Source of the DNA: Pseudochelatococcus lubricantis | GTDB taxonomy: Bacteria; Pseudomonadota; Alphaproteobacteria; Rhizobiales; Beijerinckiaceae | Direction: 5' to 3' | Length of the DNA: 64,000 bases | Assembly (NCBI RefSeq): GCF_042432495.1 | Contig: NZ_JBHLXC010000007.1 | Span: 1-64,000 of the forward strand | Shown here: positions 42,732-50,809 of the stretch, piece after piece | Position numbering within the stretch: the first letter of the stretch is position 1 | Layout of the letters: each line of letters starts with the position of its first letter | Position numbers and translations under genes: made by a program | The notes under the pieces: generated by a model | Databases searched by the model: none | The model's input: only the letters and a program-made list of their open reading frames with translations | Told to the model about the DNA's origin: nothing

Positions 42732-43823
42732 ATGACCATTTCCGGCGACGAAGCGACGCGGGCCCCGGCTGTCGCGAGCGACACGCAGACGGGCCTGTCG
42801 CGCCAGTATGCCCGTTTCATCGCGGTGCGCGTCGCCATTCTGGTCGTCCTCTTGGTCGTGGTGGCTCTGTCCTTTCTGGCCGATGTCGCAACGGGGACGT
42901 CCAGTCTCACGGTCGGCGACATCCTGCGCGGCCTTGTCGCGCCGGAAGCGCTCAGCCGCTCGCAAGCCGTTATCCTCTGGGACGTGCGCCTGCCCTACGC
43001 GGCGATGGCCGTGCTCGTGGGGGCGGCGCTCGGCCTCGCGGGTGCCGAGATGCAGACCGTGCTCAACAACCCGCTGGCGAGCCCTTTCACGCTCGGCGTG
43101 TCGGCGGCGGCGATGCTCGGCGCCTCCGTCGTCATCGTCTTCAACGTTCTGCCCGCCTGGCTAGACCAGAATTACGGCGTGGCGCTCGGCGCCTTCGTAT
43201 TCGCTGTCGGCGCGACCATGCTGATCCAGGGGTTGTCGCGTCTTTACGGGGCGACGGTGGATACTGTCGTGCTGTTCGGCATCGCCATGGTGTTCGTGCT
43301 GAACGCGCTCGTGGCGCTGATCCAGTTCGTCGCCGACGCGGATGCGTTGCAGCAGGTGGTGTTCTGGAACATGGGCAGCCTGACACGCGCGACATGGGGG
43401 AAGATCGCCATCGTCGCCGGCGTGCTGGCGCTGTGCCTGCCGGCATCCATGATGCATGTCTGGGCGATGACGGCGCTGCGCGGCGGCGAGGACCATGCGC
43501 GCAGCTTCGGCATTCCGGTGGAGCGGCTGCGGCTTCTCGTCATGCTGCGGGTGAGCCTGCTCGCCGCGGCGGCGGTGTGTTTCGTGGGCACCATCGGCTT
43601 CGTCGGCCTCGTCGGCCCGCACATCGCGCGCCTCGCGCTCGGCGAGGATCATCGCTTCTACCTGCCCGGTGCCGCGCTCGCGGGGGCACTGGTGCTGTCG
43701 CTGGCCTCCATCGCCAGCAAGGTGCTGGTGCCAGGCCTCATCCTGCCGGTCGGCATCGTCACGTCGCTCGTCGGCATCCCGCTGTTCATGGCGCTCATCC
43801 TCACCCAGCGGAGGCGCGCATGA
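42732..43823 (+). CDS. Iron-siderophore/haem/cobalamin ABC permease (FecCD/BtuC family)
   Basis: A 363-residue permease with about nine or ten membrane helices. AEMQTVLNNPLASPFTLGVSAAAMLGAS is the conserved BtuC/FecD block and GTIGFVGLVGPHIARLALGEDHRFYLPGAALAGAL is the cytoplasmic coupling loop plus TM8-9. Iron-siderophore, haem and vitamin B12 importers cannot be told apart on this basis. It is coupled to the ATPase gene by a four-base overlap and lies just after tonB. The periplasmic binding protein gene is missing from the operon. Confidence 0.9.
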   Translation: MTISGDEATRAPAVASDTQTGLSRQYARFIAVRVAILVVLLVVVALSFLADVATGTSSLTVGDILRGLVAPEALSRSQAVILWDVRLPYAAMAVLVGAALGLAGAEMQTVLNNPLASPFTLGVSAAAMLGASVVIVFNVLPAWLDQNYGVALGAFVFAVGATMLIQGLSRLYGATVDTVVLFGIAMVFVLNALVALIQFVADADALQQVVFWNMGSLTRATWGKIAIVAGVLALCLPASMMHVWAMTALRGGEDHARSFGIPVERLRLLVMLRVSLLAAAAVCFVGTIGFVGLVGPHIARLALGEDHRFYLPGAALAGALVLSLASIASKVLVPGLILPVGIVTSLVGIPLFMALILTQRRRA

Positions 43824-44614
43824 GCGATGCGGCGGGCGGCCCGCTGCGTTTGGAGGACGTCAGCGTCGGCTATGGCCGCACGCCGGTGCTCTCGCATCTC
43901 GACATCGGCCCCGTGGCGCCCGGTTCGCTGGTCGCCGTGGTGGGCTCGAACGCGGTGGGCAAGTCCACGCTGCTGAAGGCCATCGCGGGCCTGCGGCCTG
44001 CTACTGGCGGCATCCGGCTCGGCGATACCGACCTTGCCCGCCTGCCGCTGGCGAAGCGCGTACGCCTCGTCGGCTATCTGTCACAGTCACTGCCGCAGCC
44101 TACCTCGCTCGTCGCCTACGAGGCGGTAACGAGCGCGTTTCGCGCCGTGCGCGGCGATCTCTCCGCGGACGAGGTTGAGCGGCGGGTCGAGGAGGTGTTC
44201 GCGGCGCTCGGCCTGCGAGGGCTCGCGCTGCGGCGCCTGTCGGAGATGTCGGGCGGCCAGCGGCAGATGGTGGGGCTGGCGCAAGTGCTGGTGCGCAAGC
44301 CACCGCTGCTGCTGCTCGACGAGCCGACCAGCGCGCTTGACCTGCGCTGGCAGCTCAACGTGCTGGAAACGGTGCGCGGCATCACGCGCGGCGAAAACGC
44401 GATCTGCCTGATCGCCATCCACGATGTCAATCTGGCGCTGCGTTTCTGCGATGCGGTGATCGTGCTCGGCGGCGGCGGCGTGCTGGCGGCCGGCGCGCCC
44501 GAGGACGTGATGACGCCGGACCTGCTGCGCCGTGCCTACGGCATCGAGGGCCGGGTGGAGCGGTGCTCGCGCGGCTTCCCGATCGTGCTGAGCGACCGCG
44601 CTCTTTCCGTTTAG
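43820..44614 (+). CDS. ABC transporter ATPase of the FecE/BtuD type
   Basis: A 264-residue ATPase partner of the FecCD-type permease. Walker A is VGSNAVGKSTLLKAIAG (Asn-Ala-Val in place of the common Asn-Gly-Ala), the ABC signature is EMSGGQRQMVGLAQVL, Walker B is PLLLLDEPTSALDL and the switch His is in IAIHDVNLALRF. The ATG overlaps the permease stop, which fixes the start. It ends four bases before the convergent pepF stop. Confidence 0.92.
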   Translation: MSDAAGGPLRLEDVSVGYGRTPVLSHLDIGPVAPGSLVAVVGSNAVGKSTLLKAIAGLRPATGGIRLGDTDLARLPLAKRVRLVGYLSQSLPQPTSLVAYEAVTSAFRAVRGDLSADEVERRVEEVFAALGLRGLALRRLSEMSGGQRQMVGLAQVLVRKPPLLLLDEPTSALDLRWQLNVLETVRGITRGENAICLIAIHDVNLALRFCDAVIVLGGGGVLAAGAPEDVMTPDLLRRAYGIEGRVERCSRGFPIVLSDRALSV

Positions 44615-44618
44615 TTTT

Positions 44619-46433
44619 TCACGCCTCCAGCTTCTCCAGCTCGGTGATGAAGCCGTCGATGACGTTGAGGCCGTATTGCCAGAAGGCGGGATCGCCCGCA
44701 TCGAGGCCGAAGGGCGCGAGCAGCTCGCGATAGCCCTTCGAGCCGCCCGCCGACAGCAGCGCGAAATATTTCTCCACGAAGCCCTCGCTCGCGTTCTGGT
44801 AGATGCCGTAGAGCGAGTTCACGAGGCAGTCGCCGAAGGCATAGGCATAGACGTAGAACGGCGTGTGGATGAAGTGCGGAATGTAGGTCCAGAACGTCTC
44901 GTAGCCGGGATTGAGGCGGATCGCCGGCCCGAGGCTCTCGCCCTGCACGGAAAGCCACAGGTCGTTGATCTGCCCCGTCGTCAGCTCGCCCTCGCGGCGC
45001 GCGGTGTGAACCTTGCGCTCGAACTGGTAGAACGCGATCTGGCGCACCACCGTGTTGATCATGTCCTCGACCTTGCCTGCGAGCAGCACCTTGCGCTGGA
45101 CGGGGTCGTCGGTGGCGCCGAGAATCTTGCGGAAGGTCAGCATCTCGCCGAACACGGAGGCGGTCTCGGCCAGTGTCAGAGGCGTGGGGGCGAGCAGCGC
45201 GCCCTGCGGCGCGGCCAGCACCTGATGCACGCCGTGGCCGAGTTCGTGCGCCAGCGTCATCACATCGCGCGGCTTGCCGAGATAGTTGAGCAGAACGTAA
45301 GGATGGGCGGAAGGCACGGTTGGATGCGCGAAGGCGCCCGGCGCCTTGCCGGGGCGGGCGGGTGCGTCGATCCAGCTCTTGTCGAAGAATTCGCGGGCGA
45401 TGTCGGCCATGCGCGGCGAGAAGCCGGCATAGGCGCCGAGCACGGTGTCGCGCGCCTCGTCCCAGCCTATGACGCGGTTGTCGGTCTCCGGCAGCGGCGC
45501 GTTGCGGTCCCAGCTTTCCAGCGCATCCTTGCCGAGCCAGCGGGCCTTCAGCTTGTAATAGCGGTGAGACAGGCGCGGGTAGGCGGCGCGCACGGCGTCC
45601 GACAATGCCTCGACGACCTCGCGCTCCACCCGGTTGGCGAGGTGGCGGGAATCGGCGATATCCCGGAAGCCGCGCCAGCGGTCGGAGATTTCCTTGTCCT
45701 TGGCCAGCGTGTTGGTGATCAGCGTGAACACGCGCGCGTTCTCGGTGAACACCTTCGCCAATGCCTCGCTCGCATCCTTGCGTAGCGCGGCGTCGGGCTC
45801 CTGAAGCTTGTTGAGGGTTTCCTCCAGCGTCAGCCTCTCGCCGCGCACGTCGAAGCGCAGGGAGGCCAGCGTCTCGTCGTAAAGACGGTTCCAGGCGTTG
45901 CGGCCGGTGACCGATTTCTCGACGAACAGCTTTTCGATGGCGTCGTCGAGCTGGTAGGGCTTGTCCTTGGCGAGGTCGTCGAGCCACGGCTTCCAGCGCG
46001 CCAGCGGCTCGTCTGCGGCGGCCTGCGCCAGCAGCGCATCGTCGAGCCGGTTCAGTTCCAGCGCGAAGAACAGCAGGCTGGTCGAGGCGGTGGTGAGCTT
46101 GTCCTGCGTGTCGCCGTAGAACTTGGCGCGCACCGGGTCCGTCGTGTCGCCCGCATAGACCAGGCTCGCGTAGGAGGCGAGGCGTCCGATCAGGTCCTCG
46201 ATCGCCTCATACTGGCGCACGGCCTCGCCGAGGTCGGCGCTGGCGCTGGCGCCGCGCAGCAGGCCGTCGAGCTTGCCCGCGTAGTCCCCCGAAAACGCCG
46301 CCGACAGCGACAGCGCGCGGTCGAGGTCGGCGGCGAATGCGGGGGCGTCGATCGCGGGATAGAGATCGGTCAGGTTCCATTCCGGCAGGTTGCCGAGGGA
46401 AGGCTGGTTCGACGAGGCGGCGCTGGTGGACAT
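44619..46433 (-). CDS. pepF: Oligoendopeptidase F, M3 family
   Basis: A 604-residue cytosolic metallopeptidase that degrades oligopeptides of about 5-20 residues. The zinc motif is LAHELGHGVHQVL (HELGH at residues 396-400), and the third ligand Glu lies in SVFGEMLTF downstream. YVYAYAFGDCLVNSLYGIYQ is typical of the C-terminal part. Length is normal for the pepF/M3B group. It is convergent with the ABC ATPase gene, with only four bases between stops, and divergent from the regulator gene at 46804. Confidence 0.94.
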   Translation of the reverse strand: MSTSAASSNQPSLGNLPEWNLTDLYPAIDAPAFAADLDRALSLSAAFSGDYAGKLDGLLRGASASADLGEAVRQYEAIEDLIGRLASYASLVYAGDTTDPVRAKFYGDTQDKLTTASTSLLFFALELNRLDDALLAQAAADEPLARWKPWLDDLAKDKPYQLDDAIEKLFVEKSVTGRNAWNRLYDETLASLRFDVRGERLTLEETLNKLQEPDAALRKDASEALAKVFTENARVFTLITNTLAKDKEISDRWRGFRDIADSRHLANRVEREVVEALSDAVRAAYPRLSHRYYKLKARWLGKDALESWDRNAPLPETDNRVIGWDEARDTVLGAYAGFSPRMADIAREFFDKSWIDAPARPGKAPGAFAHPTVPSAHPYVLLNYLGKPRDVMTLAHELGHGVHQVLAAPQGALLAPTPLTLAETASVFGEMLTFRKILGATDDPVQRKVLLAGKVEDMINTVVRQIAFYQFERKVHTARREGELTTGQINDLWLSVQGESLGPAIRLNPGYETFWTYIPHFIHTPFYVYAYAFGDCLVNSLYGIYQNASEGFVEKYFALLSAGGSKGYRELLAPFGLDAGDPAFWQYGLNVIDGFITELEKLEA

Positions 46434-46803
46434 GGGATGTGGGCTCCGGGCATTCGGCGGGCAAATATGAAGCGGGTTCGGGACGTACGCTCAACTTAGT
46501 AGCGTTTCCCGAAAAAGTGGATACCCCATTTTCGCTTCGTCCGCCCAACGGGTTAGCGGCTGTTAATGACCCTATCCATGGTCATTAACGGCCTCTGGGC
46601 CAGCTCGGCCGATTCGGCGAATGGCGGTGGCACCTGCCAGGACGTGCAGACGACCGCGATGTGGCGATCCACGTGGTTTTCGCGCCGCAGCGTTAACGCA
46701 CGTTTAACTGTCGCCGTTGCAACGTGTTTCGAAACGGGACACGGAAAAGGGGGCGCCCCGATCCGGCCGTCCCGCTCTCTGGCAGTCTCTATATCCGGCA
46801 GTC
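46434..46803. promoter_or_regulatory. Divergent pepF / response-regulator promoter region
   Basis: 370 bases. It contains the CtrA box at 46693-46707, two more TTAA motifs in GTTAATG (46563) and ATTAACG (46582), and at about 46501-46540 a segment GCGTTTCCCGAAAAAGTGGAT resembling a common short rhizobial repeat. No gene is seen. Confidence 0.45.
46693..46707. promoter_or_regulatory. CtrA box, perfect TTAA-N7-TTAA, before the regulator gene
   Basis: TTAACGCACGTTTAA is an exact CtrA target 96 bases before the ATG at 46804, a usual distance for an activating or repressing site at a promoter. Confidence 0.6.
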
Positions 46804-48375
46804 ATGGCGACCATTCTCATTGTTGACGACGAAGCGATCCAGCGCAGACGGATGGCGCAGGTCGCCGAAACGCTGGGGCACCGGACGGTCGAGGCCGAAT
46901 CCGCGGCAGCGGCGCGCGCCCTGCTGACGGCGGGCGGGCAGTTGCCCGGCCGTGCGCCGGCCATCGACCTCGTGGTCGCCGACGCCGCCGCGACCGGTCG
47001 CGACGGGGCCTCCATCGCGCGCTTCGGCGCCCTGCCCGGCGCACCGCCGGTGATCGCCGCCGTCGCGCCCGGCATGGCCGACGTCGTCGCCGGCCTGATG
47101 CGGGCGGGCGCGGCGGATTTCGTCGTCAAGCCGGTGAGTCCGGAGCGCTTGGCAGTTTCTGTCGCCAATGCCCTGCGCATGCAGGCGTTGCGGCTCGATG
47201 TGCTGCGCACGCAGAACCTCGTGCAGACGCTCGGCGCACGCGCGCCTTCACCGGCCGGCATCGTGGCGGACGATCCGGCGATGGTGCGGGCTCTGTCGGT
47301 CGCGGGCCGGGCCGCGCGCGCGCCGGGCCTGCCGGTGCTGATCGAGGGCGAGGCGGGCAGCGGCCGCGAGATGTTGGCGCGCCTCATCCACGCGGGCGGG
47401 GAAGAGCGGCGCACGCGGCCGTTCGCGATCCTGCGCTGCGCCATCGCCACCCCCGCCAGCCTCGAACACGGGCTGTTCGCGGCGCGCGCGTGCGAGGCGC
47501 AGGGCGGCACGCTCTATCTGGACGATGTCGATGCCTTGCCGGCCGCCCTGCAGGCGCAGGTGATGCAGATCGTGAACGCCGGCGACGACCGTGAGCGCGC
47601 CCGGCGGACGGCTTCAGGCAGGGCGGCGCGTGGCGACGCGCGCCAGGACGTGCGGGTGATCGCCGCCACGCGCGCCAGCCTGCTGGAGGCGGTGCGCCGG
47701 GGGGCCTTCCGCGAGGATCTGTTCTATCGGTTCAGCGTGCTGCCGATCACATTGCCGCCATTGCGCACCCGGCGCGGCGACATCGGCGCGCTGGCGCACT
47801 CGTTTCTGGCCCGTTTCGCCGCCGCCGAGGGCAAGGCGGTGCGCGACATCGCGCCCGACGCGCTCGCCTTGCTGCGCGGCTATTCGTGGCCCGGCAACGT
47901 TGCGGAGCTTGAGAATGCGATGTTCCGCGCCGTTGCACTGGCCGAAGGGGACTGGATCACGACCGCCGACCTGCCGCAGATCGCGGCTCGCATGGCCGCC
48001 GATGCCGCCCGGCCGTTCACGGGGTTCCGCCTTGCGCCGGCGCCCGCGGGGGCTTGCGCCGATGAGGCGTTTGACGGTAAGGCGGAGGCGCGGGCGGGCG
48101 ATCCGTCCGCGGTGACGCTGGTCGATGGAGACGGCGACGTGCGCCCGCTGGAGGCGATCGAGGCGGATATCATCCGCTTCGCCATCCGTCACTATCAGGG
48201 GCGCATGTCGGAGGTGTCGCGACGTCTGGGGATCGGGCGCTCGACGCTTTACCGAAAACTCAAGAATGTCTGCTTCGATGGCGAGGCTAACGGCAGCGCC
48301 GGGGCGGATGTCGTCGTGCCTGGCGACGGGCCGGGCCCGGAGGTCGGGCAAGAGGATACTGAGGTCGCAGTCTGA
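46804..48375 (+). CDS. NtrC-type response regulator with degenerate sigma-54 activation residues
   Basis: A 523-residue REC - AAA+ - Fis-HTH protein. The receiver has LIVDDEAIQRRRM and the phospho-acceptor Asp60 in VVADAAATGRDG. In the AAA+ domain Walker A reads GEAGSGRE, with Arg188 where the Lys should be, and Walker B reads GGTLYLDDVDAL (Asp240, Asp241). The GAFTGA loop, needed to contact sigma-54, is replaced by GLFAARA (223-229). The C-terminal HTH is MSEVSRRLGIGRSTLYRKL. It therefore looks like a DNA-binding regulator that no longer opens sigma-54 promoters. The ATG at 46804 starts the REC motif exactly; upstream frame is not conserved. It precedes an L,D-transpeptidase gene by 24 bases. 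Confidence 0.85.
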   Translation: MATILIVDDEAIQRRRMAQVAETLGHRTVEAESAAAARALLTAGGQLPGRAPAIDLVVADAAATGRDGASIARFGALPGAPPVIAAVAPGMADVVAGLMRAGAADFVVKPVSPERLAVSVANALRMQALRLDVLRTQNLVQTLGARAPSPAGIVADDPAMVRALSVAGRAARAPGLPVLIEGEAGSGREMLARLIHAGGEERRTRPFAILRCAIATPASLEHGLFAARACEAQGGTLYLDDVDALPAALQAQVMQIVNAGDDRERARRTASGRAARGDARQDVRVIAATRASLLEAVRRGAFREDLFYRFSVLPITLPPLRTRRGDIGALAHSFLARFAAAEGKAVRDIAPDALALLRGYSWPGNVAELENAMFRAVALAEGDWITTADLPQIAARMAADAARPFTGFRLAPAPAGACADEAFDGKAEARAGDPSAVTLVDGDGDVRPLEAIEADIIRFAIRHYQGRMSEVSRRLGIGRSTLYRKLKNVCFDGEANGSAGADVVVPGDGPGPEVGQEDTEVAV

Positions 48376-48399
48376 ACGGCGCGTGCCGGACGAGGGAGG

Positions 48400-50247
48400 A
48401 TGGCTATGGATCGGCGTCATGTCGACGGGGCGGGGAGCCGTCGCGGGAAGGCGGCTTCGGGCCGCGCATCCCTCGCGCGCGCGGCCGCGACCGCCGGTCT
48501 AGCGATGGCCTGCGTCGCGATGGCGGCGCCGGTTGCCGTGTCCCAGTCCCTCCTGTCGCGCGCCGCCGGCGGCGCCGATCCGTTCACCACGGGCTCGATC
48601 GCGCCGCTGGCGCGGGAGGCGAGCGTGGACCTCGCGCTGCCCTCCGCGCTGGACGGCGAGGCGCGGGCGGCCGGGGACGCACGCGACGAGCTTGGATTGC
48701 CCGTGCCGGAGGTGCCGTCGCCCGTCGTCGTCGCCGCGCCGGATCTGCCCACCATGATCGGCGCGTTCCTGCTGGGGGATGACGCGGCCCTGCGCTCCCG
48801 CCTGCCGCGCGACCAGCGCGAGGCCCTCGTGGGTGCCTACGAGGCGCGGGGCTTCGCGCCCTTCTGGCTGCGCGACGGCGTGTGGAACGAGGCAGCGCGT
48901 TCCGTGCTCAAGGTGCTTGGCGATGCCGGTTCCCACGGCCTTTCGCCCGCGCGCTACCGTGTGGCGGACCCGGCCTCAAGCGCTTTTGATGCGCTTGCCG
49001 AAGCAGACATACGGCTGTCCGTGGCGTTGGTTTCCTACGCGCGGGATGCGCGCGGCGCGCGGCTCGACCGGCGCAAGATCGGCACGCTCGTCATGCCCGC
49101 GCCGGATCTGCCGGCCGCCGATGCCGTGCTCGCCGCCGTGGCTGATCTCGCGGCGGATGCCGGCGCCGCGCTGGAGAGCTACCAGCCGCGCTCGCCGCAA
49201 TATGCGGCGCTGCGGGCGCGGCTCTCGGCCTTGAAGGGGCTCGGCCCGGACACTCCCCGCCCTCCTGTGGCGCGCCTGTCCCAGGGGCCGACGCTGAAGA
49301 TCGGCATGCGCGACGAGCGCGTGCCGCTGATCCGCGCGCGCCTCGGCCTGAGCCCCGTGGACGACGCCGAGACCGCGAGCGTCTATGACGAAAAGCTGGC
49401 GGAGGCGGTCGCGGCCTTCCAGAAGGAGAAGGGGCTGCCGGGCAACGGCGCGGCTAACCGTCGCACGGTGATCGCGCTCGCGGGCGGCGAGCCGCCACCT
49501 GTCAGCGCGCGGGTCGACACGGCGCGGCTCGCGATGGCGCTTCGCATCAACATGGAGCGGTGGCGCTGGTTCCCGCACGAATTCGGCGACAGATACGCGC
49601 TCGTTAACGTGCCGGAGCAGAACGTAAAGATCGTGAACGGCGACAGGATCGTCCATACGACGGCCGGCATCGTCGGCAAGCTCGACTCGCCGACGCCGAT
49701 CTTTTCGGACACGATGCAATATATTGTCGTCAATCCGTCGTGGTATGTGCCGCCGTCCATCGTCAAGAACGAGATTCTGCCCGCGCTCGCGCGCGATCCC
49801 GGCTACGCGGCACGGCGCGGCTACGAGGTGATCCGCCAGGGTGGAACAGTGCGCGTGCGCCAGCCGCCGGGGGAAAGCAACGCGCTCGGCACGATCAAGT
49901 TCATGTTTCCCAACGATCTGGCCATCTATCTGCACGATACACCCAACCGCAGCCTGTTCAAGCAGAGCAACAGGGCGCTCAGCCACGGCTGCGTGCGTGT
50001 TGACAATCCGCTGCTACTCGCCGAAAAGGTGCTCGGCAACGGCTGGACGCAGACCCGTCTCGAACGCCTGATCGGCGGCAAGGAACGCAGCATCCGGCTG
50101 GAGACGCCGTTGCCCATCCATCTCACGTACTTCACGCTGCGCGTGGAGCCGGATGGGAAGATCGTGACGTTGCCGGACGTGTATGGCTACGATCAACGCA
50201 TGAAGACCGCCCTTGAAGCCGTCGACCGCGCGCAGGGCAGTCTCTAG
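48400..50247 (+). CDS. L,D-transpeptidase, YcbB (LdtD) type
   Basis: A 615-residue periplasmic enzyme that forms 3-3 (DAP-DAP) peptidoglycan cross-links. A signal segment (ATAGLAMACVAMAAPVAVS) precedes a scaffold domain at about 120-290, a PG_binding_1 domain near 300-365 (RVPLIRARLGL, VAAFQKEKGLPGNGAANRRT) and the YkuD domain at about 400-560, with SHGCVRVDNP carrying the catalytic Cys530 and His528 region. Typical LdtD order is signal, scaffold, peptidoglycan-binding, catalysis. It is 24 bases after the degenerate NtrC-type gene and is probably on the same transcript. A second L,D-transpeptidase of another subfamily lies at 7408. Confidence 0.92.
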   Translation: MAMDRRHVDGAGSRRGKAASGRASLARAAATAGLAMACVAMAAPVAVSQSLLSRAAGGADPFTTGSIAPLAREASVDLALPSALDGEARAAGDARDELGLPVPEVPSPVVVAAPDLPTMIGAFLLGDDAALRSRLPRDQREALVGAYEARGFAPFWLRDGVWNEAARSVLKVLGDAGSHGLSPARYRVADPASSAFDALAEADIRLSVALVSYARDARGARLDRRKIGTLVMPAPDLPAADAVLAAVADLAADAGAALESYQPRSPQYAALRARLSALKGLGPDTPRPPVARLSQGPTLKIGMRDERVPLIRARLGLSPVDDAETASVYDEKLAEAVAAFQKEKGLPGNGAANRRTVIALAGGEPPPVSARVDTARLAMALRINMERWRWFPHEFGDRYALVNVPEQNVKIVNGDRIVHTTAGIVGKLDSPTPIFSDTMQYIVVNPSWYVPPSIVKNEILPALARDPGYAARRGYEVIRQGGTVRVRQPPGESNALGTIKFMFPNDLAIYLHDTPNRSLFKQSNRALSHGCVRVDNPLLLAEKVLGNGWTQTRLERLIGGKERSIRLETPLPIHLTYFTLRVEPDGKIVTLPDVYGYDQRMKTALEAVDRAQGSL

Positions 50248-50346
50248 AGCGCGTTCCGATCAGATGGAATCATCTGGTCGATCGGAATTCGCTCAAAACA
50301 AGGAAACTAGAAGCCCTCCTGTTTCAACGTAAACAGGACGGCTTCC
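50242..50346 (-). repeat. Composite palindromic repeat, copy 2 (opposite orientation to copy 1)
   Basis: Read on the minus strand it matches the copy at 2622-2722 block by block: GAAGCCGTCCTGTTTACGTT..., then GTTTCCTTGTTTTGAGCGAATTC, then GATCGACCAGATGATTCCATCTGATCGGAACGCGC. Here the hairpin (50308-50343) has one internal mismatch. It begins within the stop codon region of the L,D-transpeptidase gene. Confidence 0.7.
50308..50343 (+). terminator. Hairpin after the YcbB-type gene
   Basis: GAAGCCCTCCTGTTT and AAACAGGACGGCTTC pair with one C-C mismatch and the loop CAACGT. This is the hairpin block of the composite repeat and is well placed to end transcription of the regulator - L,D-transpeptidase unit. 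Confidence 0.5.
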
Positions 50347-50809
50347 AGGGCATCGAATTCGATGCCCGGACGAAAAACGGGGAGTGGCGGGGTGATTCGG
50401 GTTCCCGTTCGCCGCTCCGGTGCACGATTCCGGGAGGCGGGTGCCGTTTCCTTAAAAAAAGATTGTGCGTCGACAACGACATGGAGCGGCGGCCGTGAGG
50501 GCACTTCGATGCCCGCCGCTCTAATCACCTGTCCTGTGTGCATATTTACGATTTTACCGTGTTTCTTGTGTGCAACAGGTTGATGATTTTTCCGGGTAAA
50601 GCTAACTTCTCGTTAACGCATCTGGGCAAGAGTCCGACGGTGGGGAATCGCGGTTCCTCCGAGTCGATCAATCGTAACGACGGCCATCGCGGTTATCGCG
50701 GGCAGCCGTGCAACGGGCGAGTTTTCTTGTGCATTCGACGCGCACACGGCTGATGACGCCGCTGATCAACTGGAAAGCCGACACCGCCCTCGCTGGAGGA
50801 TTCGGAAGC
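50347..50809. other. Intergenic region before the M15 gene
   Basis: About 460 bases with no convincing separate gene, apart from upstream in-frame extensions of the next gene. 50440-50470 has a run CTTAAAAAAAGATTGTG, and a near-consensus CtrA box lies at 50602-50616. The sequence is lower in GC than the flanking genes at 50530-50620. Confidence 0.4.
50602..50616. promoter_or_regulatory. Near-consensus CtrA box (CTAA-N7-TTAA)
   Basis: CTAACTTCTCGTTAA has one mismatch from TTAA-N7-TTAA and the correct spacing. It lies about 190 bases before the chosen start of the M15 gene. On its own it is weak, but it is the fourth such site in a window with only a few TTAA pairs outside coding regions. Confidence 0.45.

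Noticed and set aside
50530..50600. Separate small gene in the gap before the M15 gene
   Set aside because: The short frames have no ribosome site, no similarity and poor codon pattern compared with neighbours.
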